Shown: positions 40,328 to 51,900 of the stretch, one piece after another
Layout of the letters: every line of letters begins with the position of its first letter
Numbering within the stretch: position 1 is the stretch's first letter
NCBI GenBank assembly: GCA_001661515.1
Contig: LUVW01000013.1
Span: 72,024-136,023, forward strand
DNA: 64,000 nucleotides
Reading direction: 5' to 3'
Source of the DNA: Capniomyces stellatus
Lineage: Eukaryota > Kickxellomycota > Harpellomycetes > Harpellales > Legeriomycetaceae
Translations under genes and position numbers: made by a program
Notes under the pieces: model-generated
Databases searched by the model: none
Seen by the model: the letters and a program-made list of their open reading frames with translations, nothing else
What the model was told of the DNA's origin: nothing

Positions 40328-41982
40328 TTTTATTCTCTAAAGTTCTTGACTGTGGGGGAGTGGTCCTAGTTGTACAGTTATGGGATTGTTGCTATAAAGT
40401 TATTGTTTCTTGCTGTTATGCTAGTTTCTTTGTTTCAATTTATAATCGACTTTTTTTTCTTTATCTTTTTTTCTTTTTTCTTTTGTCCACTTTCTTTTAT
40501 TGTCTATTTACCTTGAAAATGCGTTGAAAGATATCAAAAGCTCAATTAGTTGCTGCAGACGCTTTTTACTTTAAATGCTACTGTCGTTTTTTTTATTGTT
40601 TTTATCACTGTTTCTATTTCCTGAATTTATAAATGTCGCATTTTCAACCAAGTTTTACCAGCTTCTGATTGTTATTTTTTTTTGTTTATCTATTCATTCA
40701 TTAATGCTTTATTTTTAACGAAAACCAACTCCCATTCCAAACACTTTGGATTTTTGCTCTTGAAAGTGTTATAAACTCGCTCTGTGATTTGATAATAATG
40801 CTCTGACTACCAATTTAGATTCATCCATCAATGAAAAAAGCAGTCTTAAATATCACCAAATAAAGCTGTAACAAGCCTGCATTAAATTTCTCAACTCTAC
40901 AATTTCTTTACTTTGCTTTGAATTATCTTTGCCAAATAAAAACTCTCCAAATCCAATCTCGTAGCCATTTCCACTCTTTTTTTTTCTTTTTTTTCTTTCT
41001 CTTTTTCTACCTTTTTTCTACCTTTTTTTCTTCTTTTTCCTTGGATTATTTACTACAACTTCCACACCCCCTTGATTTCACATTGGTTAAATCCCCAACT
41101 ACCATCAAGTTTCAGATAACATCTTTTCTTTACAAAACCCCAACTCTTTGCTGTAATAATTGACAAAAGTCTGATTGTTCAAAACACAATTGGCAAGTAT
41201 TTTTGTCTAGTATATAATCCCGCTTTCTAGGCCGACTTAATGCTAGACAATAAAACATAGTGCTGTTTTAACTCAATGGTTTACAGTCACAACCCCCCCC
41301 CCATATAACCACGCATTCTAAACATTGGGGACTGCTGCATTTACTGAACAAGATATCTGCTACTTAATACTTACACTCCTCCTGCTGATTGTTATATCTT
41401 TTACTTATGTTTTACTTTGTGGGATTTCAAGTTCAAACAATCAGTGCTTTTAGTTAGCCTTAAACTCTTTAATTAGAACATAGCATTTAGTGAATTGCTT
41501 AACATTAAGATGTAACTTGTTTCTCTTTATCAATCAAGTTTCTGGTTAAATGCGCGGCTGTTTGTCTGAATTATGTTTTATCGATTTTATTGGATTGGAT
41601 TGATTATTTTACCGCTATTATAGCCACCTATACCAAAAGTCAATATACAATACTGGATTACAACTGGTATGACAATGGTTATTCAGCAAAAAAATTGCTT
41701 TTAATCCGTGCCAACATTTTACTATCCAAACTAACGACAATAACAACATGCGAGTTAACTCTCATTCACAAATGCTAAATGCAGCAAGCTAGTATTGGGC
41801 AACTTTTACACTTACCAAACCTCACAACAGTCGCTAGTCCAAAATATTACTAGTGCCAAACTAAATACCAAAGCTGATAATACAAAGTATTTGAGAGTTG
41901 CAGGCAGATAATGTTAGAACAGTGAAGCAAAAATACAAGGTGCGCACCTAGGGAGATGGGGTTAAGAGTCAAAAATAAAAAG
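40328..41982. other. Intergenic 1.7 kb, no gene seen
   Basis: Upstream of SDH2 and of the 42081 gene (divergent). Pyrimidine-rich runs at 40450-40500 and 40975-41035, and a run of nine C near 41291. Small frames (40918-41163, 41590-41778) are low-complexity or featureless. Confidence 0.45.
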
Positions 41983-41989
41983 TATAAAT
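41983..41989 (+). promoter_or_regulatory. TATA box of the 42081 gene
   Basis: TATAAAT, 98 nt upstream of the ATG. The paralogue at 44620 has the element at exactly the same distance. Confidence 0.55.
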
Positions 41990-42080
41990 GTAGCCACCTT
42001 TCCGCCTTAAATCAAAAAAATATTGTCCAGATTCTTCGATAATTAAAGACACTTACGAATTCAATACTACAATTATCCAA

Positions 42081-42584
42081 ATGACTAAACTTATATCACT
42101 ATCCCTTGCCGTGGCCATCCAAATCGGCTTTGTACTTGCAGATAGACGCGGCGGCAGACACCACTATCATGGCAGACGTAGATGGGGCTATGGGGGTTGG
42201 GGGAATGGCTGGAATAACTACGGCCCTGGGTACCCAGTACCACTGACAGTTGGAGTTGTTGGTCAGGATATTCCTATCGCAGCCGCATATGGAGCTGACG
42301 TTGGTTTCAACAACAACGTAATTGTCGGCGTTGCTCCTCAGTACGGATACGGAAACTACGGGGGATATGGGCCTGGATACTGGGGTGGTGGATACAGACG
42401 CCATAGACACCATGGTGGCCATGGAGGTGGATCTGGAGGTGGTGGTCATGGAGGTGGTGGTCATGGTGGTGGTGGATCTGGTGGTGGTGGATCTGGTGGT
42501 GGTGGATCTGGTGGTGGTGGATCTGGTGGTGGCGGGTCTGGTGGTGGCGGGTCTGGTGGTGGCGGAAGATCAGGCAGAAGATAA
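42081..42584 (+). CDS. Secreted Gly/Tyr/His-rich protein with a GGGGS tail
   Basis: 167 residues. Signal peptide TKLISLSLAVAIQIGFVLA, cleavage before DRRGG. Mature part: His/Arg/Gly start, a Trp/Tyr/Gly stretch (WGYGGWGNGWNNYGPGYP), a 40-residue non-repetitive core (TVGVVGQDIPIAAAYGADVG), another Tyr/Gly stretch, HRHHGGHGG, then two GGGGH and about six GGGGS units to a basic end. The repeat unit is 15 bp with Ser coded TCT, whereas the GGGGS array at 19466-19610 uses AGT, so the two arrays arose separately. The signal peptide resembles that of the gene at 44620 (AIQIG.VLAD). Probably extracellular or wall material; function unknown. Confidence 0.82.
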   Translation: MTKLISLSLAVAIQIGFVLADRRGGRHHYHGRRRWGYGGWGNGWNNYGPGYPVPLTVGVVGQDIPIAAAYGADVGFNNNVIVGVAPQYGYGNYGGYGPGYWGGGYRRHRHHGGHGGGSGGGGHGGGGHGGGGSGGGGSGGGGSGGGGSGGGGSGGGGSGGGGRSGRR

Positions 42585-42987
42585 CCAAAATCTCCTTTCT
42601 GCTTTTAGTTGTCATATAGCAAAAAAAACTACAGGATAGCACTGTTATGACCTTATTTGATTCCACACTTTATATTTTACGATACTTTCAATAAACTTGG
42701 AGTACTTTACTTGTATTAAATAGCATTATCTAGCAATTTTTAACGCTTCATTTATAAATAAACTACTCTGATAAAAACTTCCACAAGTGTTGTTCAAATT
42801 TTGCCAGTTGCTGATATAAACTTTAGTATTTTTTAGATTGTGATTGTTCATTTAAAGTTGTTGATCTTTATTTTCAATTGGAGACTTAAAGGTTTTTTAA
42901 AAAAATCACAACCAGGGAACACAATTCGTTAACGCACATTAATAGTCCTGAAGCTAGAAACATGTTAGCTGTGAGTTAGCACAAACA
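42585..42987. other. Intergenic, no gene seen
   Basis: AT-rich 3' flank of the 42081 gene. No feature seen. Confidence 0.4.
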
Positions 42988-43491
42988 ATGGAGTGCATTG
43001 GATGGAATACAAATCATTGCCTTGGCATTTTCCCCAAAAGACTTCCATGGTATAGAGCGACTAGCAAACAGCAAGTTCATAAACACCAAATACAAATAAT
43101 ACTGCCCAATGTGTCACAGAAGACACCCAGAAACAATAAACACATCCTAATTGATTTTAAGAAATGGGAAGATGCTAGAGAAATTACCCTCAAAGAATTT
43201 ATTCCTGACAACATGTATCAGAGTTCACCGGACTTTGATCTTACGCCCAACTCAGCTCGTAATAAGCTGGTAGGTGAGCTTCTCAGGGGATAACTCAAGA
43301 TCAAGGCATCTGCTTTCCAAAAGAAAGAATATGACCGCTCAGTCTCGATGACGCTTGCAACAGCATCATTCTTGACATTAATCCGTGCAGCTCGATTACT
43401 AAGACTTGATGAGGTTAGTACATCACCAGCCCCACTGAACCAACACCGCCAAGGTACGGTATCCCTAGGGAGACGACATGGAGTAGGATAG
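42988..43491 (+). pseudogene. Relic open frame with one internal stop
   Basis: A frame open over 168 codons except for a TAA at 43291-43293. Peptide composition is protein-like on both sides of the stop: ILIDFKKWEDAREITLKEF and SARNKLVGELL before it, KKEYDRSVSMTLATASFL and LIRAARLLRLDEV after. The unbroken frame continuing in the same phase to 43489-43491 suggests a once longer gene. The style recalls gag-like regions of fungal retroelements, but I cannot confirm this, and no LTR or polymerase domain is present nearby. Confidence 0.4.
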
Positions 43492-44521
43492 TATTTGAAT
43501 TAGCCACTTTTTTTAAATAGTGTTCCACTAGCCTTGTAATATTTTTAAGTATTGTATTATTGAACCCATGAAAAAAATAAATTGTATATATATCATTTGG
43601 CTCTGCATTTCATGAGATGGCTTTTAAACGGGTTGATAATTACATTGATACTATTACTACATTGTTGCAATCTTTATTTCTTAATCTTTATCATCAGACA
43701 GTATATTTTTATTTGCTATCAGTGAGTGTTACGTATTGTGATAAAGTAGTGAGAAAAGTAAAATGTATTATTGCGAAACTTGTACATTATCAGACATGCT
43801 GTGATATCTGAATATGAGAGTGGTGTGTTTGGAGCATTTATCGATGCTTAAGATATTGTTTCTATAAATCCTGGCGAAATAACATATATTTGGAATAGAT
43901 AATACAAAGCTGTGTTGTTTCTAGCCACAGTTGGAATTCGCATTGGCATTTGCAGACACGAGCATGTTTGGTTCAAAGCTTTTTGAGTTTATTACATATG
44001 TACTGATAATCAAGCTGGACAATATCTTTGTTTGGCTCGAGGACTTGATGCTGTGATGTTTGTTTTTTGCTCAATGCACCGCACTACTAGATAATCCTAG
44101 CTGAAAATGTAGTAAAAGCTCGTTTGCTACTATCGAACTACTATTCGTTTTGGTATATAAACTGGCGATTTGCTTTGATATATTTTTTAAATCTGTTTGC
44201 GCTTTGTCATACTTTCCATATCCCAAAAGCTGATAATCAGATCAATGGGTTTGCTTTACATTTAAGATTGTCCCCAACAAGGAGGTTATACGATGAATAA
44301 GTTGAACCAAAAAAAAAAAAGCAAGCATTTCACAATTTGTAAAAATTAATTTCCAAATTGTTTTAGTTCAGTAAAAACAATCAAACTTGTCCAACAATAT
44401 CCAAAATCGTAGCAAGACCGCCTATACAACGCATAAAAACATCAGCCTGTCCAGAAAGCATAGTAAACATGGTTGGAATAAAATCTGCCTTTTTTTTTTA
44501 AAGCAAGAACAAAAAAAAAGG
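43492..44521. other. Intergenic, no gene seen
   Basis: AT-rich spacer. Small frames such as 43617-43811 have no supporting feature. Confidence 0.4.
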
Positions 44522-44530
44522 TATAAATAG
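44522..44530 (+). promoter_or_regulatory. TATA box of the 44620 gene
   Basis: TATAAATAG, 98 nt upstream of the ATG. Confidence 0.55.
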
Positions 44531-44619
44531 TTCAACAAAAGCGACCACATCTTGATAAAACAAAAAACTATTCCTTAAAACAGTAACAACGTCACAACTT
44601 TAATTACAAATATTTCAAA

Positions 44620-45621
44620 ATGGCAATTACAGCGGGTTTACTTTCATTGGCAGCTATCCAAATAGGCTCTGTGCTGGCAGATTCGCAATGGAATGGTAGA
44701 GACTACAAGATGATGGAAAAACAGATGTACACAGAGAATACCCACAGCTCTAGCTGCACAAAAACAACAACTGCTAGCATCAAAATATACAGTGTTGCTC
44801 CAATTACACACTTCTCTCCCAGCTACTCAAAAGTCACGACTGAAGTAACAGATGAGCTGTATAGCACTTTCTCTATATCCTATCCAAGTTCAAGCTGCAC
44901 AACAACACCAAGTAGTGAGACCATACCGGAACCAAGCTTCAGCACTGAGCCATCGCCACCATATACATACGGAACAATGCCGGATTACAGCGCTGATACA
45001 CCACCGGGTTCAGAGAACGAGATTACACAAGAAACTGGGTATAAAACCAAAGAAATCTATAGCACACTGCCAATAACCAAATTTATCCCGGTTTACTCGG
45101 AGGTAGATAAATATTCTACCACTGACCAGCAAAATACCTTACCAACACCCACAGCAAACATTGGTCAGAGCAAATCTCCAGAATATAAATCCAAGCCAGT
45201 TTATGTGACTTTCCCATATACCATGCCTGTGTACAATAGTCCACAATATGAGACCAAAAGTCGCCAACCAAAGCCAAGGCCAGAACATGGATTTGAAGGA
45301 TCGGTAAATATCCAAGGTATGTTCAAGTGGGATCACGGAAAATCCAGAAAGAATCGCAAGAATCATTATAAAAATATCAAGTGCAGTAAAAAAAAGGGAA
45401 AGGGGTATAATGGCGGTGGTGGAAAGTTTAGCCACAATGAGCGTAATGAGAGCGGAGAAATAGCCATTAGTTTTATCGAATTCTGGAACAAGGAAAAGAA
45501 CGTTGAAAATGAAAAACGCAAAGGCAGGGGTAAAAAGTCGGAAGGTTATACTCAAAGTGGGGACAGAGAAAGCTACAGCAGAGGAGGGGTGTATAGCGCA
45601 AATGCGATGGGATACATGTAA
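44620..45621 (+). CDS. Secreted Ser/Thr/Pro-rich protein with basic C-terminus
   Basis: 333 residues. Signal peptide AITAGLLSLAAIQIGSVLA resembles that of the gene at 42081. The mature protein holds three imperfect repeats of a unit like IYSVAPITHFSPSYSKV / IYSTLPITKFIPVYSEV / VYVTFPYTMPVYNS, set in Ser/Thr/Pro/Tyr-rich linkers with a few Cys (HSSSCTK, PSSSCTT). From about residue 230 it becomes strongly Lys/Arg-rich (KSRKNRKNHYKN, CSKKKGKGYNGGGGKF, KGRGKKSEG). A secreted or wall-associated protein with a cationic tail; no known domain. The paralogue at 42081 shares the signal peptide and promoter layout but not the mature sequence. Confidence 0.75.
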   Translation: MAITAGLLSLAAIQIGSVLADSQWNGRDYKMMEKQMYTENTHSSSCTKTTTASIKIYSVAPITHFSPSYSKVTTEVTDELYSTFSISYPSSSCTTTPSSETIPEPSFSTEPSPPYTYGTMPDYSADTPPGSENEITQETGYKTKEIYSTLPITKFIPVYSEVDKYSTTDQQNTLPTPTANIGQSKSPEYKSKPVYVTFPYTMPVYNSPQYETKSRQPKPRPEHGFEGSVNIQGMFKWDHGKSRKNRKNHYKNIKCSKKKGKGYNGGGGKFSHNERNESGEIAISFIEFWNKEKNVENEKRKGRGKKSEGYTQSGDRESYSRGGVYSANAMGYM

Positions 45622-47022
45622 ATACAAGATCACGTTTGATCGGTACTATGACACTAACGATGATTATTTCATTCATTCAAGTGGTAGATTTAGAAATTTT
45701 AGCTTCATATCTAATATAATCCTTTAGTTTTACTATTTTGGCTATCCCGACTAATCGAGTTCAATAAAACAGATTGTTTACGCGATATAAAATACAAAAT
45801 CACGGCGTTTAAAGTTATAACGATAGTGCGGATGGTGCGGCGTTTTAGTAAACTGGTGTGAATGATCCCATGGCTTGTGAAGCCTGGAACCAAAGCAAAC
45901 GTAAATAAACGTGGTTAATCCATTTGATCGATATCGATAATGCAATATAAACCTAGAGATTGGAATTTCAGCCAGCCAGCACAGAGAAGCTGATAAATCC
46001 ACTTTCTCGATTATTCTACTCTTGGTTGTTTCATCGTTTTTGCTCTGTTTTGGATTGTATTGCTTTGGATTGTTTTGCTTTACCTTGAATTGGTTTAGTT
46101 TGTTCTGAGCTGCTTTGTTTTGTTTGGTCAAGGTAAAAACGATTGAACAAGTAAATGGGATATGGGCTAAATTGCCCCATCAGTTGGATAATATATTAAT
46201 TGGTTATAGTCTATTGCACTTTTCACATTGACTCGAAAGATATTAATGAGCCAACGATTTGACTGAAGAATAGTAAAAAAATGATTAGATAGGTCGATAA
46301 TCTACTTGCAGCGTGAAAGTTGAAGCTGTGATTGTTGAATCAAATTTCAAAAAAAAAAAAAAATTTCTAAAAGTGTCAATAAAAAGTGAGTCTAATAAAA
46401 AGTAGCAACACGGGTTTAATGATTAGCTCAGTTGTTTTCAATGAAACTTAGTGAATCACTTAATTATCTATCGATTGTAGCGCTTTATCGAATCACGGTA
46501 ATTTAATTCGACCAGAGTCAAATAATATAACCAAAATGGCCGAATCAGAGCGGAAAGGTAATATAAAAAAAAAGATAATGAGGGCCAAACTTCAAATCTG
46601 AAGAAGTTTAAAGAAATTTTTTTTTTTAAAAAAAAGGGCTAAAAGTTAATCGCCAGGGATACTGAAAAAAAAAAAAATTCAATGTAAAAATTAGTACAGT
46701 GATTAAAATTAAGGCGAAATGGAATTTAAAAAAAAATTAAAAGAGAATAAAAGATAGAAAGATAAAGAGCAACACTTGAAGGCCGTGGAATCGAAAAATC
46801 GAGTAAACAAGGAAATAAAAATTATAAAAGGTAGCAAGCCTAAATGATCTTTTTTTTATTTAACTACTAAATAGCAAAAAGACAAAAAAGAAAAAGCTGA
46901 ATAAAGAAAGAAAATTAGAAAGCAAAAGAGCAAAGCTGCAGTTTCGTATAGCCTATAAATCACCAACAGAGATAGATTTATACCAAAGACAATAGTAACA
47001 ATACTCTAGATTATATTGTTTA
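45622..47022. other. Intergenic 1.4 kb, no gene seen
   Basis: AT-rich, with poly-A runs at 46349-46362 and 46664-46678. The minus-strand frame 45778-46131 is Lys/Gln/Asn-rich from an imperfect ttgttttgctttgga-type repeat and is not supported. The last 250 nt are A-rich and form the CPA1 leader. Confidence 0.45.
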
Positions 47023-47100
47023 ATGTACAATCACATTTCAGAGAAAAGTGCAAGCGATTATATTTCTGAACAAGTCTGGAAGTCATTATCAAAGAACTAA
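47023..47100 (+). CDS. uORF encoding the arginine attenuator peptide of CPA1
   Basis: A 25-codon frame with its own ATG and TAA stop, 97 nt before the CPA1 start and in the same A-rich leader. The peptide contains SDYISEQVWKSL, matching the core D-Y-(I/L)-S-(D/E)-x-x-W-(K/R)-x-L of the arginine attenuator peptides known from yeast CPA1 and Neurospora arg-2, including the Asp whose change abolishes regulation there, and the same overall length (24-25 residues). In those fungi the nascent peptide stalls the ribosome at the uORF stop when arginine is high, so less of the main frame is translated and the mRNA decays. By analogy this leader represses CPA1 in arginine. The stop context and stalling itself are not visible from sequence. 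Confidence 0.92.
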   Translation: MYNHISEKSASDYISEQVWKSLSKN

Positions 47101-47197
47101 AAGCAACACCAAATAAGGAAATAAAAACGTTGTACAACAGATAACCAAAAACAAACAAAAAAACAGATAGCAAAAAAGCAGAAAAGAATTAGAAAAA

Positions 47198-48568
47198 ATG
47201 TTTAAAGTATCAAGCTCAAACAAAGCAATCGCGAGTGCTTTCAGAAGCAACCGTATTGGCGGGGCCGCCAGAAGCAGCAGAGTGTTGTTGAGAAACAGGG
47301 ATCAAAAGATGAGCACGGTTTCTGAGGGCAAGGAAGGAGCAAAGCCATTTCATGCGGTTTATCCTGTCCAAGCAGGAGACTTGACGGCGCACTTCCAACT
47401 AAAGACAGGACAGGTGTTTACAGGGGGATCGTTTGGGGCAAACACAGCGTCGATAGGAGAGGCGGTATTCACAACATCTTTGGTAGGATACCCAGAGTCA
47501 ATGACCGATCCATCGTACCGAGGGCAGATACTTATATTTACGCAGCCGTTAATAGGGAATTACGGAGTTCCGGGACGGACTCGGGACAGATTTGGTTTGC
47601 TGGAGCACTTTGAGTCAGAACAAATCCAGTGTGCGGGAATAGTTGTTGGGGATGTGGCAACAAAGTACTCGCACTGGAATGCGGTAGAGTCGTTGTCAGA
47701 GTGGTGCCAGCGCTCGGGAATACCAGCGATTACAGGAGTTGATACTCGGGCATTGGTGCACTTGTTGCGTGGGCAAGGATCGACACTGAGTGCGCTGAAT
47801 GTGGGAAAAGATGTGATGGATATCCAAGAGGAGGTCAAGTGGAAGGATCCAACAGCAAACAACCTGGTAGCGCAGGTATCTACAAAGAGTCCACACGTAT
47901 ACAACCCAAGCGGAACAGTGAACATTGGGCTGATTGATTGCGGGGCAAAGAACAACATCATCAGGCTGCTATGCAAGCGTGGGGCCAGAGTAACGGTGCT
48001 ACCATGGGACTACGACTTTGTTCCGCACCTGGACGAGTTTGATGGGCTATTCATTTCAAACGGGCCAGGGTCGCCTGAACACTGTGTCAAGACAGCAATG
48101 AACCTGCGCAGGACATTTGAGATATACAGCAAGCCAATATTTGGAATATGTATGGGTAACCAGCTGCTGGGCTTGGCTGCTGGGTTTGAGGTGTACAAGC
48201 TTCCGTTTGGAAACCGAGGCCACAACCAACCGGTAATAGACTTGGTCACCAAAAAGTGCGTGATCACATCGCAGAACCATGGGTATGCACTGGACGACTC
48301 AAAGATCCCAGCTGGGTGGGAGCGCAGCTTCATGAACGCCAATGATGGAAGCAACGAAGGAATCAGACACTCTTCACTGCCATTCAGCTCGGTCCAGTTC
48401 CATCCAGAAGCGCTTGGAGGTCCATTGGACACAGAGTACATGGTTCGGGACTTTGTCGAAAACGTTATTTCTTACAAGGAAATTGACTGGCGCAAAGCTG
48501 AGGCTGAAATGTTTGATTTGGAGCTTGGTGAAATCGAATCTGCCAAGTTGCAAATGGCACTACAATAA
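47198..48568 (+). CDS. CPA1: Carbamoyl-phosphate synthase (arginine-specific), small subunit
   Basis: 456 residues, one exon. The small subunit hydrolyses glutamine and passes ammonia to the large subunit to make carbamoyl phosphate for arginine. The N-terminal 55 residues are rich in Ser, Arg, Asn and Ala (SRVLLRNRDQKMST), fitting a mitochondrial presequence as in filamentous fungi; yeast Cpa1 is cytosolic. Then the CPSase small-chain domain (TGQVFTGGSFGA, FTTSLVGYPESMTDPSYRGQ) and a class I glutamine amidotransferase domain with IGLIDCGAKNNI, FISNGPGSPEHC, the nucleophile Cys318 in GICMGNQLLGLA, and His402/Glu404 in SVQFHPEA. The length is normal and all catalytic residues are present. Translation is probably controlled by the uORF at 47023. 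Confidence 0.96.
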   Translation: MFKVSSSNKAIASAFRSNRIGGAARSSRVLLRNRDQKMSTVSEGKEGAKPFHAVYPVQAGDLTAHFQLKTGQVFTGGSFGANTASIGEAVFTTSLVGYPESMTDPSYRGQILIFTQPLIGNYGVPGRTRDRFGLLEHFESEQIQCAGIVVGDVATKYSHWNAVESLSEWCQRSGIPAITGVDTRALVHLLRGQGSTLSALNVGKDVMDIQEEVKWKDPTANNLVAQVSTKSPHVYNPSGTVNIGLIDCGAKNNIIRLLCKRGARVTVLPWDYDFVPHLDEFDGLFISNGPGSPEHCVKTAMNLRRTFEIYSKPIFGICMGNQLLGLAAGFEVYKLPFGNRGHNQPVIDLVTKKCVITSQNHGYALDDSKIPAGWERSFMNANDGSNEGIRHSSLPFSSVQFHPEALGGPLDTEYMVRDFVENVISYKEIDWRKAEAEMFDLELGEIESAKLQMALQ

Positions 48569-48914
48569 TAATCTGATATTTTTCCCCCTATTTCCCTGTT
48601 CACTGATTTCAACTTTTTGTTACTGCACTAACTGTTAGCTTTTTTATAGCTACACACACACACATTTATATATATATATACTGTTTGTTTGTTTATCAAT
48701 CCTCACCCACTTGTTTACTTTATTTTTGAATTACAACAAACCAAATAATGATAACCAAATACTATGAAAAAGAATATGAAAAAAATTAATTCTAAATATT
48801 ATAATCAAAGTGAACTGATCTCTATCACGTTTATCACATCAAATATAAAAAAGAGCTCATGGTCATTTACTTTCTTGACTATTTATTATTATTGTTTATT
48901 ATTATTGTTTATTA

Positions 48915-51900
48915 TTATTGTTCCTGATCGGTTTGGTCAAGTGTTAGTTCAAGTATGGTGGGAGCTAAAAGGTGGAAATTGGACATATCATCAGTGTCAT
49001 AAACAGCCATATCAAACGCAAACGCAGGATTCAAGTTGTAAAAATGTCTGTTGTTGCGGTCCAAGTTTATCGCTACACCAGCAGTCTCTGATTCGATTTC
49101 GGGCAACTGCACAGAATTGGCAGCACCACTGCTGTCCAGCTGTCTGCTTGGTGAGGGAGATCTAGAGCGGGAATACGAGTTATCAGCGCTTCTGAGGTTG
49201 GGAAACAAAATGTGCTTAACCGAACCAAGTCCAATCACCCTGGACTCAAGCACGTTGTTTAGTGAGCAAACCGGTACACCAGTGTACCTCTGACTAAAAT
49301 GAGTAAACAGTGTGTTTTTGGCCTGCATGGCAACAGAAACTGCAATCGCCTCGCTAACAGTTGAATGCCGCTTCTCAACAGCATCCTCTTGCAAGTCATC
49401 GTACATTGTTGCCTCGTGCAAAAGCGTCAGGTTGTACGCCTTTGAGTTGTCATAGCTCGCCAAACTCACCAACGAACTACACGGCCTTGTGTCGCCTGAA
49501 TACACTATTCTCCAGCCAGACTTGTGCGATATCGATACCCCGTACGACGATATGCAGTGGATAACCTCGCAGGTGTAGATCGAGTCCAACCCCAAATCAC
49601 CCAGCACCTTTACATACTTGCTGCTGTTACAGCTGTCATTGCTACCACCTGACTCTGCTGGGGTCTGTGGAGATCCCGACTTTGCCTTCAAATCATGGTT
49701 TGATATAAAATCAATCCTATCCATATCTATTGGAACCGCCATAGCCACCTCCCTCAAAAACCGATTAAACTTCCCAGGCCCAACAACCGTCATTCTCCCC
49801 AGCCCTCCCCCCACATTCCTGTTGGCCTCAGTCCAATCCTCAAGCAGCTGAATCGCCCCCAAATGGTGGTCTGCGTGCATATGAGAAATGTATATCATCT
49901 TCAAACTCCCCAGAAACGACTCGTACGAATCTCCAATCCGCTTGTTGAACTTGTTTCTGTTCTCCTCTGTCCCCAAAAACCGCTTGATTTGCGAACTAGT
50001 CCCCTCCCCGCAGTCCAGCAGCATATACCCATAGCCAGGAACATAGACAAGATTCGAACTTACATTCCTATGGCACGATGGAACCGACGACCCTGTGCCC
50101 AAGGTAGCAAGCATAAACCCGTCAGCCTTTCCCCCCGCCCTTTCTCTCTGACTCCTCCCAAGCTCGCCCACAATCGACTGCTTATACCTCAACACACATT
50201 CCGCGTCAGCACTAGAGCTCTTTTTCCAGTTCTCAACGTACACCTCATCGCTGTAGTATTGCGGAACATCTGAACCGTCTATTTTAAACCTCGGCTCAAA
50301 CTCAAACTTTAAGTTAAAGTCGGCCGCCACCAAGCCCAGCCTGTCGCTCTCACCAACGCCTGCATTCAGCTTCGCATCCAGCTCTGACAGCTGTCTCTTT
50401 GGAACCAAACTGTTCATTGGTCTAACAAACACCTGGTCGTTCAGAAACGACAGCTTCATTTGCAAGTTGGAATGATGAATAAACGGGTTCACATCTCCTT
50501 GATACTCTGGACTGCTTATCACGTGTCTCACCTCCTTTCCAAACTTCCTCATCCACTCCAAGTACCGCACATCATCCAGAACCTTGCTGCCCACCATATG
50601 GACAATAACCTGCAGCTTCCCTGTCTTCATATCCTTTATTTTGTCAACCACCGTTCCGCACCCCAAACTACTCTCGCCCTCAATGCTCCCCCTGTTCTCA
50701 GGGTGGAAGAACGCTAGTTTTCTATTTCCTACTACCGACTCCACATAATCTAAAGTTGGGCAATCTATTATCATAAATATCCCGTTTGGGTTGGGCTGTG
50801 AAACCACCATTTCTGGCTTTATCTCCTCCCCCCTTTCGTTGAATATGCTGTTGCCTTTAACAAGCTCTTTAAACTGCGGGCCCGCTTTAAGTCCCAGCTT
50901 CTTGGCTTTCACCGGATCAAACTTCCCTGGCGCTTGAACCCCTGCTGCTATATAACAAGTAATCTGGTCGCTGCATCTTGTCCCTGGTAAATACCTGTTT
51001 GAGTTGTCATGCTGCCTCTGGCGATGATCCATACTTCGCACTCTCTTTGTACCCTTGTTTGGCGAAACTTCTGTCTTCTTGGCTACCTCCTGCCTCTCGC
51101 TCTCACCATCGTCTACCTTTGATTCTCCTGTTCCATTGTCCTTAATTTCGCTCCTTTGAACTAGCAGTTCCTCCCCACACCCCACTTTAGCTTCGTCAAT
51201 ACCTGCACCACCACTATTCGCCTGTTGCTCCCCATTTACAAATAACTCCTGCTTGCTGCCAGCCATGTGGGATTTAATCTTGCTCCTGCTGCCGTTTTTA
51301 TCTCTAGCCTTGTTGTTATCGCTGCTTCTATCCGAATTGCCAACTGTTTCAGCATCTGTCTCGTCGTTTCTGGTCTCACATTTGTTTATCTCAAAAAACA
51401 TGTTCTTCAACATATCTTGTCGCACCTTTGAATTAACTATCTCGGTTGCCGAATTCAGTCGTTCCTGATTTTCTCTGTTTCTCTGCTTAACCCCTTCCAA
51501 GCTAGTTGGGTAGATGTGCACCGGAATTACCGTTAAATTGGAATCTTTGAAGCCCATATTATCCTCACCCAGATACTCAGTGCTGGATATTCTTGCAGAG
51601 TTTTGCAAAATAAAGTGCCTCGTACTTGCCAGCGCGTGTGTTAAGTTGTCTCCCCCGTGCACATTTATCTCGCTAATCCCAACCCCTGCAAGCGTCAACA
51701 ACATTCCGGGAATCCCCCCAATATGATCCCACTTTGTCTGCGTAAAAAACACATTGTTCAACTTCATTATCTTTACCGAGTTCTCGTGACACAGCCTCTG
51801 CGTCCCCTCCCCGCAGTTAAACAAGTATCGCGACTTGTCAAAAATCGCCATCACGCTCGTCACTTTTCCATTGCTGGTGGGCGGATTCAATATCTGCAAC

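Noticed and set aside
45778..46131. 117-codon minus-strand frame rich in Lys, Gln and Asn
   Set aside because: Derived from a ttgttttg-type repeat, with no signal, domain or homologue.
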